From Prorocentrum cordatum (taxonomy: Eukaryota; Sar; Dinophyceae; Prorocentrales; Prorocentraceae): a stretch of DNA of 64,000 nucleotides. This document shows positions 29,249 through 40,126 of this stretch, in pieces; within the stretch, counting starts at the first letter, position 1; each line of letters opens with the position of its first letter. The notes under the pieces are model-generated. The model did no database searches. It had not been told where the DNA came from and worked only from the letters and a program-made list of their open reading frames with translations. The stretch lies in NCBI GenBank assembly GCA_963575745.1, contig CAUYUJ010001337.1:274650-338649 (forward strand), written 5' to 3'. A program made the position numbers and the translations under genes.

Positions 29249-30177
29249 ATCGAAGACGCCTACGGCGAATCACCGCCGCCCCCTGCCTTTGTGGAAGCGC
29301 CTATGTGGCCGAACGTTGAGGCCAGACCTGCCAAGCCATCGGACCATGTGTTCCCCGAATCGGTTTGGAAAGCCTTCGGGGAACACGTGGGCGTCTTGAT
29401 GGTCATCGTCGCCGTCTTGGAGGCCTCTTGGGCGATCTTTCGGCGATCTTTGGGGGCTCTTGGGCCGTCTCGGGCCGTCGGAAGGCCGAAAGAAGGGAAA
29501 TGTCCAAATCCATCAAAAACCTTGGGAAAATCAGTGATTTTGGCATCTTTTGGCCTTCCTGGAGGCCCTCTTGGGGGCCTCTTGGGCCCTTTTGGGCCAG
29601 CTTCGAGCCAACTTCGGCCATCTTGGTGGGTTCCTGGCACGTCTGACGCCGTCGGGAGCCGTTTTGGGGGCCTTTCTGGGCCAACGGGGGACCCTCTTGG
29701 GGCGCTCCAGGGCCGTCTTGGAGGCCATCTTGGGCGTCTTGGAGGCCATCTTGGGCGTGTTGGAGGCCTCTTGGGCCGTCTTGGGGCCCTCTAGGGGCCA
29801 TCTTGGAGGCCACTTGGGCCGTCGATGGGGCCCTCCTTGGGATTTTGGCCCTCTTCGGACTCTCCTGGAGGACCTCTTGGAGGCCTCTTGGGCCGTCTGG
29901 GAGGCCTCTGGGGGGCCTCTTGGGCCGTCTTGGGCCGTCTTGGACTCTCTTGGGCCGTTTTGGAGGCCGTCTTGGACCATCTCGGGCGGACTTGGAGGCC
30001 ATCTTGGGCCATCTTCGCGATTTTTTGAGGATGTCCCGAGCGAAACGGCCGTTTTTGCGCACGGTGGCGGGTTCTGCCGGAGCCCACTGGGGAGTTCTTT
30101 TGGAAAAAGAACCAAAACCAAAACCTAACAGCTCGTCCAGCACGCCGTGCACCCCTGCAAGCAGGGGGCGGCGGATC
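29249..30177. repeat. R14 tandem unit 2 (about 930 bp)
   Basis: Repeats all landmarks of unit 1. It differs in the middle, where an extra A-rich spacer block lies at about 29480-29545 in place of the one at 28828 in unit 1, so the units differ by internal rearrangement as well as point changes. A third unit is begun at 30166 ('GGGGGCGGCGGATC') and then lost. Confidence 0.88.
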
Positions 30178-30254
30178 CAGTGGCCGTCGGCCTATCCCGC
30201 CACCGTGCGTGGGTGGTGGGTCAGAGGCCTCATGGATGCTGGTTGGGATCTCGT

Positions 30255-30445
30255 GGTTGGCTGGGACTTCTGGGGGCCTCTTGGGCGCCTCTTGGGGTTT
30301 CTTGGGGGCCTCTTGGGCCTCTAGGGGCCACTAGAGGGCCTCTTGGGGGTCTCTTGGGAGCCTCTTGGGGCTTCTTGGGGGCCTCTTCTGCGCCCCTTGG
30401 GGCCTCTTGGAGGCCTCCTCGGAGCCTCTTGGTGCGGGATGGGTG
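30255..30445. repeat. R14 satellite block
   Basis: 'CTTGGGGGCCTCTTGGG' monomers of a simpler type, without spacer. It is followed by a G/C homopolymer-rich stretch at 30520-30545. Confidence 0.75.
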
Positions 30446-30654
30446 ATACTCGAGTTCGGAACCCCCTCGGAGGCCACGATCCTTGTGAGGGGTGTCAAAA
30501 ACGCATCCGCCGGAAACTCGCCCCCCCCCCCCCCCACCCCCCCTTCCCCGGCAGAGCCACCCCGGCAACCCCCCCAGAGGCTGAGGCTCAGTCTCGAGGC
30601 TGTAGCTGAGACTCCTTGAAACTCACGCGCCGGATCGGCGGATTTAGCCGCGAG

Positions 30655-30930
30655 GTGCATTTTGCATTTTCTGTTGTCAGGGATGGTAGCCCTGCGACCA
30701 GCAGGCAATCTGCTGACACACCCGCCGTCCCTGTCAAAAACAATACAAAGTGCTCGCCGGCCTCACGAACATGATTCAAGACTTTGTCCAAAAATGCACT
30801 TTGTATGGTTTTTGTTTCACAGAAGGGGTGGGGGGGCGCATCGGGTTGGCCGCGCATGCTCCAAGTGTGGAGGCTGAGTGCGTTTTGTATGGTTTTTTGA
30901 CAGGGCTGGTGGGGGGGGGGTGATCATGGT
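30655..30930. repeat. R6 inverted-repeat element, copy 1
   Basis: Left part 'CCCGCCGTCCCTGTCAAAAA' and right part 'TTTTTTGACAGGGCTGGTGG' are inverted repeats about 200 bp apart (30719-30929), with 'ACAAAGTGC' inside left and 'GCGTTTTGTATGG' inside right. Related ends lie at about 28145-28165 and 31505-31530, and the interior 'GGTTGGCCGCGCATGCTCCA' recurs near 31705. Confidence 0.65.
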
Positions 30931-31000
30931 GTCCTCATTGTTTCTGGTTGGCTGCGGGTCGCCTGGGGGAGGGGGTGTATAATAATAGGGAACAGTGGTC

Positions 31001-31525
31001 AAGCTACCTTCCTGGATAGCAGGCCGTCTAGCTCACTCCCGCCCGTACTCCCAACACAGAAGTAACACGAGGGTCAGCAGGTCGCCCAGGAATAACACAC
31101 ATGCCATGTGCGCCACGGGTTTCAGGTGTGCACCAGGCACCCTGGAGCCCCAAGCGTGCCAGGTGCTCCACGTGCGCCAAATGTGCCACGTGCTCCAGCC
31201 GCGCCAGGTGTGCCAGCTACACGGAACCAACAGGGAACCCAGGTGCCTGGGGCCCTGGTCCCAAGGAGTTCAGGATTTTGAATACCCCTGAAACGAAGTG
31301 CCCGGCATCCTATGAGAAGGGCGCCTGCTCCAGAAAGCGCAAAGAGCAGCGACACCGAGTGACAGCTTGTGACCTGTGCAGGAGTCGCGGAGCAGGTGGG
31401 AGCCCAGAGGCAAGAGGGCTTTGCGCGTGCTCCAGGTTTGGAGCCGACGCGTATGCTGTGCTGTTGTCAGGCATGGCTGGCCTGTGCGCAGCAAGCGCTA
31501 TGCGGCACCCCCGCCGTCCCTGTCC
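31001..31525. repeat. Segmental repeat pair S, copy 2
   Basis: See copy 1 at 27696. Copy 2 lacks part of the 12-bp minisatellite but extends further at the right before 'CCCCCGCCGTCCCTGTC'. Confidence 0.7.
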
Positions 31526-31597
31526 GAAACCAGTGCGTACACACTGTTTATTCCGAATCCTTCAGAAGTTATTTGATTTTCCGGGGGGCCAAGATCC

Positions 31598-31690
31598 TTT
31601 CATTTCTAATTGTTCTATCCTGGGCCTCTTCCTGGCCATTGGGGGGCCAGGAACAATTAGAAACGAGCGCAATTAGAAATGAGCACGATT
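31598..31690. repeat. Small inverted/tandem repeat, 'AATTAGAAA(C/T)GAGC'
   Basis: 'CATTTCTAATTGTTC' followed by 'TTCCTGGCCATTGG' and 'GGCCAGGAACAATTAGAAA' can fold into a hairpin, and the right arm is then repeated three times as 'AATTAGAAA.GAGC'. Confidence 0.65.
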
Positions 31691-31809
31691 AGAAATGAAC
31701 GACGGGCGCCCGCGCATGCCCCAAATTTGGAGGCAACGTGCATGTCATATAGCTGTTTTACAAGGGATGGTAGGGGGGAGCCTCATTGGTGAGGGTCGGC
31801 TGCCGGTCC

Positions 31810-32010
31810 CCGGGGGGAGGGGGCGTTTACAGTGGAGACCCATGCCAATAAACGCTTTGCTTGCCTCCAGGGTCCCCCCGGGTGTCCTGGGTTTCGATGG
31901 TTTTGCGATGGAAAGCGCGACGATCCCACAGCAGAAATCAAGGGACGTCCTGGGGTCTCAGGGTTGGGTTTCTTGTGGCAGGTTTCTTGTGGACCGACAT
32001 CCATTGTATT
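31810..32010. repeat. R7 dispersed repeat, copy 2
   Basis: See copy 1 at 1835. This copy keeps 'GTTTCTTGTGGACCGACATC', and just past it comes 'ATTAATAGGGGACTGTTCCCTATTAG', a short palindrome. Confidence 0.7.
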
Positions 32011-32059
32011 AATAGGGGACTGTTCCCTATTAGTGCAATGGGTAAGCCCTTCCCCGATG

Positions 32060-33950
32060 GGGAAGAAGGTGGGGTGGAAGGGGGATCTCCCTAAACCACT
32101 GACGCACAGAGGGCTGGTCGCATTAACCACGGTTTCACGCATAGAGGGCGCTTCGTTTTCAAACTGTGGCGTGGCGCCCGCTTTAGCGCCGCGCACATTC
32201 GTCTTAAGTTGGTGGCAGTTTCAAGGGCTCGTAGGAGTGAAGTCCAAGGCATTGTGTTCTGGCACAGCTAAGGATAATCAGGACGCAACAATAGTCCTGA
32301 CGTGCGGTGGTGAAGTCCCAGGAGCGGTGTTCTGGCACTGTCTACGAGTGCGAGAGAACGATGGTCAAGCTGTGGCTCAGGAAATGTGTGTCGGCACGGT
32401 TGAAGTATTATCATGCAGTTGTCTTCCAATGGGGCACTTCCCGCGATTGGCAACATTTGGTGTTTGTGCCTATGCAGGGGGACTTGGAGGGAGGGTTTTT
32501 ATTTCAACATCGTTGATGCGTCTTCGGTTTACACTGGACCTCCTCCTTCACCTCATCTGGGCCTTTGGGAAGGGCTCTCGTGGCCACTGTAGGATCCGCT
32601 TGGGATTCATGGTCAAGAGGCGCTCCAGGAGACTCCAGAGTGGGGGGGCGGTCTTTGATGGTGGTGGGGTGGGCACAGAACGAGGAGGGGAAGAAGGATC
32701 AAGAGCAGGGGATCGATCGGAAAGCTTTGGTTTGTGTGTGCACGATGGTTTGTTAGCCCGACCAATGTTGTGCCCGTGAAGGGCAGCGACGGTCAGGGGC
32801 CTGATTTTTATTGCTGGTCACTTCCAGGTCTGTCTCCGCGAAGAGCAGAACGGTGACTTAGTCTCCCCTGCTCGTCAATCTAATGTCCTCCTCCTGCCCT
32901 GTAAGCGCTCGTGTTCCAGCCGGTGCAAGTGCGAGCCTGTGTTTGGAGTGGGGTAGGCTCGGGATGCGGCGTCTCGAGATTGTGTAACGACGAGCGCACT
33001 TGGACGCTATATGTGTTGAAGGACGGGGTGGAAGAGCGCGTCCATGTTTCATTGCAGTTGTGCAGCACCTGCGTAAAATTGACAAATGGGCAGCCATAAT
33101 ATGGAGAGAGACTTGCCTGTGCGTTGTAAGGCTGATGATGGCGTTCGCCAGCAGCACGAGTTCACGTACATCACTCCCCCAGGAGATCCCCCACGTCTCG
33201 CGTCAGCCAAGTGGGTGTTAGCTCATGCACGGCATCTCGTCCGATTCCAATTTTACTTGTTTTCGATCCACATTGTCGACTTCAGTTTTGGTGTCAGTAT
33301 GTGCAGTGTCGTTGGTGTCTGCTACAGTTGTGTCTATTGGTGAGCACGTTGGGTACGTATGACTCTAGTCGCTACTCTGAGCGCATTTCTCGTACTTGGT
33401 TTACCAGTGCGCCATTGCGCGCATGACGAGCCCGAACCATATTATGTCAGTATTGTGTCTGGTATCCAGTATGCCTTCCCGTGAGAACATACAACTATTG
33501 CGTGCCGTCATGATGCGATGGGTGAGTGATGTGATGCCTCGCAATTGTATTCATGGTGGCGGCCACGATGTTGCCCCGCCTCGAGGTATCACAACGTTGC
33601 GTTGGTTTGAATGTGTGTGTGTGTGTGTTGCCATTGCTGGCAACACGACGTCTTTGAACAACGGTAGCTTTCAGGGATATGAGCAGGCGAGGGGAACAGG
33701 GGACGGCGACAGGAGGACGATGAACATGATTTTGACCAGAGTGAGTTGCACTTAGATGCATGGAATTGTGTGAGAGGAGGAGGAGGAGGACGAGGAGGAG
33801 GAGGAGGAGCGTGAAGGGCGCGTCGGTGAGAGGGGTGTGCCGTTTGTCCTTGCCCCCATTCTTCTCTTGGCACTTGCCCATCCTCTTTAACCCACCACTC
33901 GTCTTGGCATCCTGGTCCGCTCACGTATGTCGCAAGTTTTACGCATTGGA
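32060..33950. other. No recognised gene; relatively unique sequence
   Basis: The least repetitive long stretch besides the translocator gene, with GC content lower than average. Open frames up to 315 codons exist (for example plus strand 31832-32779) but show no signature, contain Gly/Arg-rich low complexity, and start within repeat R7. A phrase 'AGTCC(A/C)AGG(A/C)(A/G)' with 'GTGTTCTGGCAC' recurs at 32240-32275 and 32305-32345. Introns or untranslated regions of an unseen gene are possible. Confidence 0.35.
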
Positions 33951-33954
33951 CAGT

Positions 33955-34255
33955 GGGGGCGGGAGGTAATATGATACAGTCCATTTGCCCATTGCACACA
34001 ATCGGTCGGATCGGTCGCGCTTCGCAGAGAGAACGCCCCTGGTTGCACCCTATACAGTGCACCCAGCAGGTTGTACAGAGCCGCTGTTTGGGCCCATGCG
34101 CTGGCATCCTGATGACATTCATGTCTGACTCCTCCTCCCCTTCGTCGCATTCTCCTCCTCTTCATTATAACTTGCACCCGGCAAGTCGCACAGAGCCGCT
34201 GTTTTGGCCCGATGCGCTAGCGTCCTGACGACATTTATGGTTGCTCCTCCATCTT
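33955..34255 (-). other. Duplicated Cys-rich exon-like segment (uncertain)
   Basis: Two stretches, about 34048-34135 and 34170-34255, share 'CAGAGCCGCTGTTT(T/G)GG' and 'GATG(C/A)CATT'-type phrases. On the minus strand both translate as 'GPKQRLC(T/A)TC', and the one nearer 34000 continues with 'WVHCIGCNQG' and more Cys residues ('RPIVCNGQMDC'). The spaced CxxC pattern suggests a zinc-binding exon and a decayed duplicate, but no family is recognised and splice sites are not established. Confidence 0.25.
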
Positions 34256-34264
34256 CCCATACCC

Positions 34265-34440
34265 CTCCTCCGTTTCTTACTCCTCCTCCTCCTCCTTGTC
34301 CTCCTCCTCCTTGTCCTCCTCCTCCTCCTCCTCCTCCCACTCCTCCTCCTCCTCCTCCTCCTCCTCCTCCTCGTTCTCCTCCTCCCACTGCTCCTACTCC
34401 TTCTTTTCACTTACTCCTCCGCTTCCTCCTCCCGCTCCTC
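34265..34440. repeat. (TCC)n microsatellite tract
   Basis: CTC/TCC triplets with GTC and CAC interruptions over about 170 bp. It resembles the tracts at 39886 and 50220 (opposite strand). Confidence 0.95.
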
Positions 34441-34794
34441 TCACTTCTCCCCCCATCCTCGGGACATCCAAGAGGCAGTTGAGGACTAGGTGTGCGTGTG
34501 TGTGTGCCCCAAATTTCATGACCCATTATCCTTGTTGCTTTCCCCAACCATCCTGTGGTGTTGGGCCCTCGTTTTGAAGAAACCTCGCCCCACGTTCCTT
34601 CACCTTCTCTCCTCCTCCTCCCCCTCCCCCCTCCCTCACCCCTACTCCTAATCCCTGCCTCCGCCCTCCGCAAGTCCCCATCTTCTGGTATTATCATAGT
34701 TGTCATCATCATCGTTACCACCATCGCCATCGCCATCATTCGCGCCATCGCCATCGCCATTATCAATATCGTGCATCTGATCTCCGTACGTGCA
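34441..34794. other. No gene; CCATCG/CATCAT tract
   Basis: Contains a TCATCATCATCG/CCATCGCCATCG degenerate microsatellite at 34700-34765. 'TTTCCCCAACCATCCTGTGGTG' with 'CTCGTTTTGAAGA' at 34540-34585 recurs at 35283-35325, so this is another dispersed repeat. Confidence 0.5.
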
Positions 34795-35135
34795 ACATGT
34801 CGGCACACCCCTCACACGGTTCTTGGCCCCATAGGGAGCTACACCGAAGGCCCCAATGGTTGCGTTCACATGCGTCCCGCGCCCATGTCCGCACACCATT
34901 CATACGGTTCGTGGTCTCATTTGGAGCTCCACAGAAGGCCCCAGTGGCTGCGTTCACATGCGTCCCGCGCCCAGCTCGGCACACCCCTCGCACGGACCGT
35001 TGCTTGAGGGAAACTCCACCGAAGGTCCCAGTGGCTGCGTCCACATGCGTCCCGCGCCCATGTCGGCACACCACTCACACAGTTCGTGGCCCCATAGGAA
35101 AGTCCACCGAAGGCCCCAGTGGTTGCGTTCACATG
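34795..35135. repeat. Satellite Q, block 1 (about 87-bp monomers)
   Basis: Four monomers begin near 34800, 34886, 34975 and 35061 at 'GTCGGCACACCCCTCACACG', and each contains 'GGCCCCATAGGGAGCT', 'AAGGCCCCAGTGG' and 'ACATGCGTCCCGCGCCC'. This is the same core as in blocks 2 and 3, with a different linker. Confidence 0.85.
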
Positions 35136-35424
35136 TGCCCCGCGCGTGTCGCCTGCACTCCTCTGGGGCGATTGGCGCGCGTCGCGTGGAATCCACGCTG
35201 CGCTCCGCCCAGCGACTCGCTCGCCCGTCGTTGCTCGGCCCAGCGGCCAGCGCGTGCCCCGCTGTCAGCCAGCCAGCTAGGCTTTCCCAACCATCCTGTG
35301 GTGTTGGGTCCTCGTTTTGAAGAGACAGCGCCCCGCATCCCACTCACTCACTCGCTCACTCATTCATTCTTCCTCCTCCTCCTCCTCTTCCTCCCCCTCT
35401 TCCCTCCTCCATGCGTTTCACCCA

Positions 35425-36290
35425 TCCAGTACGGTGTTCCGTGGCCCCGTAGGGAGCTCCACCTAAGGCCCCAGGAGAGGGGTACCGCATGCATCCGCCA
35501 CACCCAGTACGGCGCTTCGTGGCCCTATGGGGGGCTCCACCTAAGGCCCCAGTGGACGGGTACTACATGCGTCCGCCACACCCAGTACGGCGTTTCGTGG
35601 CCCCACAGGGAGCCTCACCTAAGGCCCCAGTGGGGGGTACAACATGCGTCCGCCACACCCAGTACGGAGCTTCGTGGCCCCATAGGGAGCTCCACCTAAG
35701 GACCCAGGGGGGGGGTACCACATGCATCCGCCACACCCAGTACGGCGCTTCGTGGCCCCAGAGGGAGCCTCATCGAAGACCCCTGGGGGGGGGTACCACA
35801 TGCGTCCGCCACAAGCAGTATGGCGTTTCGTGGCCCCATAGGGAGCTCCACCTAAGACCCAGGGGGGGGACCACATGCGTCCGCCACAACCAGTACGGCC
35901 TTCCGTGGCCCCATAGGGAGCTCCCCCTAATGCCCCAGTGGGGGGTACCACATGCGTCCGCCACACCCAGTACGGCGCGTCGTGGCTCCATTGGGAGCCT
36001 CAACCTAGGGCCCCGGGGCGGGCACCACATGCGTTCGCCACACCCAGTACGGCGCTTCGTGGCCTCCAAAGGATCTCCACTTAAGGCCCCAGTGGGGGGG
36101 GTACCACATGCGTCCGCCACACCCAGTACAGCGCTTCGTGGTCCCCAGGGGGCTCTACGGCAGGCGCCAGTGGGGGTGGCCACATGCGTCCGCCACACCC
36201 AGTAAAGCGTTTCGTGGCCAATGGGGCCGTCCGCATGTGTCCCGCACACCCAATTTGGCATTTACACCCACCCAGTACAGCGCTTCGTGG
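35425..36290. repeat. Satellite Q, block 2 (77-78-bp monomers)
   Basis: Core 'TTCGTGGCCCCATAGGGAGC', 'CACCTAAGGCCCCAG', then a G run and 'ATGCGTCCGCCACACCCAGT'. 'GTGG' of the core falls at 35441, 35519, 35597, 35674, 35752, 35830, 35905, 35982, 36059, 36139, 36214 and 36288. Because 78 is a multiple of three, one frame stays open for over 230 codons; that is not taken as a gene. Confidence 0.92.
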
Positions 36291-36985
36291 CCCCATAGGG
36301 AGCTCCACCGAAGCGAAGCCCCCAGTGGGACCGCCCGCATGCGCCCCGCACACGTAAGTTGACATGTTCACTCACCTAGTACAGCGCTTCGTGGCCCCAA
36401 TCGGGAGCTCCACCGAAGCCCCCCGTGGGACCGCCCACATGCGTCCCACACCCAATTTGCCAGTTTCGCTCACCAAGTACAACGCTTCATGGCCCCATAG
36501 GGAGCTCCACCGAAGCCCCCAGTGGGACCGTCCGCATGCGTCCCGTACGCCCAATTCGGCATTTTCACTTTCCCAGTATAGCGTTTAGAGGCCGCAGTGG
36601 GAGCTCCACCGAAGCCCCCAGTGGGACCGGCCACATGCGCCCCGGAAGCCCAATTTGGTATTTTCACCCACCCTATACAGCGCCTCGTTGCCCCATAGGG
36701 AGCTCCACCGAAGCTTCCAGTGGGACCGTCCGTATGCGTGTCGGAAGCCCACCTTGGAATTTTCACCAACCCAGTGCAGCGCTTCGTGGCCCCATAGGGA
36801 GCTCCACCAAAACCTCCAGTGGGACAGTCCGCATGCGTCCAACACACACGCAACTTTGCATTTTCGCCCACCTTGTATAGCGCTTCGTGGCCCCATGGGG
36901 AGCTCCACCGACGGCCCCAGTGCTACCGCCCGCGTGCGTTCCCCCCCACCCAGTGCAGCGCTTCGTGGCCCCATAAGGAGCTTCA
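36291..36985. repeat. Satellite Q, block 3 (about 100-bp monomers)
   Basis: The same core as block 2, but each monomer is lengthened by a 'CAATTTGGCATTTTCACCC'-type insert. Core positions are 36391, 36490, 36589, 36689, 36786 and 36888. The last interval (to 36965) drops back to 77 bp where the insert is absent. Confidence 0.92.
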
Positions 36986-37610
36986 CAGAAGAAGATATCC
37001 ACAATTGCGGTACCCACAACTGCATATGGTTGGATCCTTCGCCAGGATATTTTGTCCCCGCGCAACGGACGACCCGCGCGCGTCGCCTGGACCCCTGCGG
37101 GGCAGCCGGCTCATGTCGCGACGACTCCGCGCTGCGTTCCGCACAAGGCCGCGGCCACCAGGGCGAGAGTACACAGAGTGGACACATTTGAGAGCCCACC
37201 GTCCCGCTCCGCTCCCCCTCTCCCTGCCCGCACTGCCCCGCGCCTCGTTCTTTCTGCGGCGCGATGCTTATAAGAGCAGAAAGTTACGCGGCGCGCGCTG
37301 CTCGGAGTTTGCGCGGCCCTCTCCTTCGTTTCATTTCCTTCGCGGTACTCGCAGCTGCATATGGTTGGATCCTCGTCAGGCTGACTATTGTTTGTGATTA
37401 CGTTGTCTTTCTTCCAGCACGGTTCTTCGTCCCGTTCCCTGAGAGCGTTTCACGGTACAGGGTTTCAGCGGAGCTAAATCAGAAGACCGCGCACACACCT
37501 TTGCTGCTGTTCGGGTTGTTTTCCCTGCGGTAATTCTTATTTAATCGCTTCGCTCATTCCGCCGGCCCATACAGTCTCATGTCTGCCGTTTGCCCGAGGG
37601 CCTGGTGTCA
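36986..37610. other. Unique sequence with a short repeated phrase
   Basis: 'CTGCATATGGTTGGATCCT' occurs at 37020 and 37352. No domain signature on either strand; open frames are short. Confidence 0.4.
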
Positions 37611-38165
37611 AAGCGGCGCTTTGGGGGATATTTTGCCAGGCGTCTCGGGAACCTCTTGGAGGCAGTGTTGAAGCCTCTTGAGGCCCCGTAAGGGCCGTTT
37701 GGGGGTCGTTGGGGCTTCTTGTTGGGCTTCTTGGATGGTTCTTGGGGCGTCTTGGGGGACTTATTGGCGGGATGTTGGTGGCTTCTGAGGTGCTCCTAGG
37801 GGCAGAATCCCCCTTTGGGCGCCTATTGGGCGGTCTTGGTGCTCTCTTGTGCCGTCTTGGGGTTATCTTGGGCCGTCTTGGGCCGATTTTAGCGGATTGT
37901 TGGGCTGTCTCGGGGCGATGTTGGGGGCTATTTGCGTAGTCTGAGGCGCTGTGAAATTCGAAACGCCGTTCATGCGGGAAGTGTACATGTTCCTCTGGGA
38001 ATGGGACGATTTTTGATTGTAATGGCCGTCTTGGAGGGCCTCTTGAGGCTCTCTTGGGGTTTCTTGGCGGCCTCGACGGCAATTTTGAGGTCATCTTGGG
38101 CGATTTGGAACGATTGTTCGGCGACTTGAGGCGGCTTGGATTGTTTCGGGGGCGTTCCGGTGCCG
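37611..38165. repeat. R14 satellite, diverged block
   Basis: 'TTGGGGCGTCTTGGGGGAC'-like phrases, more diverged than in the 18-20 kb and 28-30 kb blocks. The A-rich spacer is represented only by 'GAAATTCGAAACGCCG'. Confidence 0.65.
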
Positions 38166-38459
38166 TTTTGGCGCGCTCCTGGAGCGTTCTGGGGGCATGA
38201 GCCGAACGTCGCGCTCTGGGCGGCGTGCGGAAGCCATTGTGTGAGAGGGCGCGGTGGTGAGAAGAACAGCTCACCCCACCCGGCTTTCCGGGCTTTCCGG
38301 CGTAAGGAGGGCTTCTTCGCGGCACTTGTGAACGCTCCTGGACAGTGCTTTTTGGGCAGGTTCTTGACGCTTGTTGCAAGTCTGTAGGGGCCCCGTTGGG
38401 AGTCTACCGAAAGGAGAGCACATTGTAGCATCGCTTGCACTTGCTTGCGTGCTCGGTCG

Positions 38460-38845
38460 GGGGGGCATTTTGGGGGCCTCCTGTGGCCGCTTGGGGGACT
38501 CTTGGTGGCTTCTTCGGGGCCTTCTGAGGGGCTCTTGGGGGCCCATGGGGGCCTCTTGGGGACCTCTGGGGGCCTCCCGGGAGGCTCTTAGGACTGAGGG
38601 CTCGAAATGTTGTTTCGTGTTCCCCCTCTGGGGCCGTTCTTGGGGCCCTCTTGGGCCGTCTTGGGGGCGTCTTGGGCTGTCTTGGGGCGCTCTTGGGCCG
38701 TTTTGAAGCCCTCTTGGGGCGATCTTTGGGGCCTCTTTGGTCGTCTTGGAGCGTCGGGAAGCGGAAAAGGCGAGAATGCGAAAATCCTTCAAAAACCTAA
38801 GGGAAATCGAAGAATTTTGCCTCTTGGGGACCTCTTGGCAGGCGG
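38460..38845. repeat. R14 satellite block with A-rich spacer
   Basis: Typical monomers at 38500-38740, then the spacer 'GGAAAAGGCGAGAATGCG', 'CTTCAAAAACCTAAGGG' and 'CCTCTTGGGGACCTCTTGG'. Confidence 0.8.
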
Positions 38846-38861
38846 TAATTCTTATTGTGCT

Positions 38862-38935
38862 TCTAGCCGACGCATCCCTTGGCCCCCACCCCGCCGCGCG
38901 TATGCCTCGGGCCATGACGAACGCCCCACGGTTTT
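38862..38935. repeat. R5 dispersed repeat, fragment
   Basis: 'CTTGGCCCCCACCC', 'CCGCGCGTATGCC' and 'GGGCCATGACGAACGCCCC' resemble the corresponding part of R5 copies at 3517 and 40742. The palindromic left block is missing. Confidence 0.4.
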
Positions 38936-39659
38936 CCGGGCCCCCCCTCTTCGGTGCGCCCGACACCCGCCTCCCTGTTGTTTCCCTTCCTTCCTATTTG
39001 CCCCCCAACAAAAAAAAACAGGTGAACCCCGCGCGACCCATCCGAGCAGAACGCGGCGGCCATTGCTCTCCTTGCCCCTCCCCCTCTTAAGTGGCGTTTT
39101 TTGGGGCGCGCATTTTAACGTGACGCACCTTTCTGCATTTTTGTAGAAGCCACTGCAGGCCGCGAGCGGCCACTGAAGACAGCTAGCGGCTGTTAGAAGG
39201 CGATTCAAGGCCTCACTAGACGGCCGCGACAGGCAATTGAAGGTTACTAAACCGAGGCGGTATATGTTAGACTGTGCTTTCAAAAACACTTACGTAAATT
39301 ACGGCCACTCCGCCCCTCGCCCTTTCCCCCTCTCCTCCTGGCACCCTGCTCCCCGGTCTTCTCGCGGGCTGAGTTCTGGCGGGTAATTGTTTCGAGACGA
39401 GTCCGGCCGCGGTGACGCGCGGCCCCCCCTTCTTTCCGAGGAGGCCCGTTGACATGCCCGAGCGCGCCATCCCTTCCTCCCTCATTCGTCCTCCCTCTAC
39501 TCCTCGTTTTTGTTGCTCGTTTCGTCCTCCTCCGCCTCTGCCCCCTCCCTGCTGATGCTCCTCCCCCAGCGCCGCTCCCGTGCTGGGGAGAATGATGAGG
39601 AAGGAAAAGAGAAACAGGGAGGAGGGGGAGGACAGGAACAGGACGGGGAACGAGTGTGG

Positions 39660-39850
39660 AGGATGAACAGGAGAAGGGGGAGGAGGAGGATGAAGAGGAG
39701 GACGAAGAGGAGGAGGAGGAGGACGACGAGGAGGAGGACGGAGGACAATGGAGGATGAGGAGGACGAGCAGGAGGAGGAGGAGGAGGAGGAGGAGGAGGA
39801 GGAGAGGAAGAGGAGGAGGGGAGGACGAGGGAGGGGGGGAGGAGGGAGAC
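39660..39850. repeat. (GGA)n purine microsatellite
   Basis: GGAGGA/GGACGA triplets on the plus strand, about 190 bp. It faces the pyrimidine tract at 39886, with which it can form a large imperfect hairpin. Confidence 0.93.
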
Positions 39851-39859
39851 TGTGGACGT

Positions 39860-39972
39860 CCTCCCCCTCCTCCCCCTTTCTCCCCCCTCCTCCTCCTCCT
39901 CCTCCTCCTCCTCCTCCTCCTCCTCCTCCTCCTCCTCCTCCTCCTCCTCCTCCTCCTCCTCCTCCTCCCTCT
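39860..39972. repeat. (TCC)n microsatellite
   Basis: Nearly pure CTC/TCC repeat, about 85 bp in its clean part. The poly-Glu and poly-Leu/Pro/Ser frames are artefacts. Confidence 0.97.
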
Positions 39973-40072
39973 CCCCTCCCCCATCCGCCGTGAGGGGCCA
40001 CGGCTGGCTGGCTCCTGGACCGCGTCTCGGAAACGGTGCACAGGATGCCCCCCCCCCACCCCCCAGCAGCAG

Positions 40073-40073
40073 C

Positions 40074-40126
<53 letters not shown>

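Noticed and set aside
28432-30324. Several 170-300-codon frames rich in Trp/Gly/Leu (plus) or Arg/Pro/Lys (minus)
   Set aside because: Both strands of R14 lack stops because of its composition. No start context, domain or codon signature separates them from background.
35489-36205. 238-codon frame with a 26-residue repeat
   Set aside because: Explained by the 78-bp satellite period; block 3 with 100-bp monomers breaks the frame without apparent consequence.
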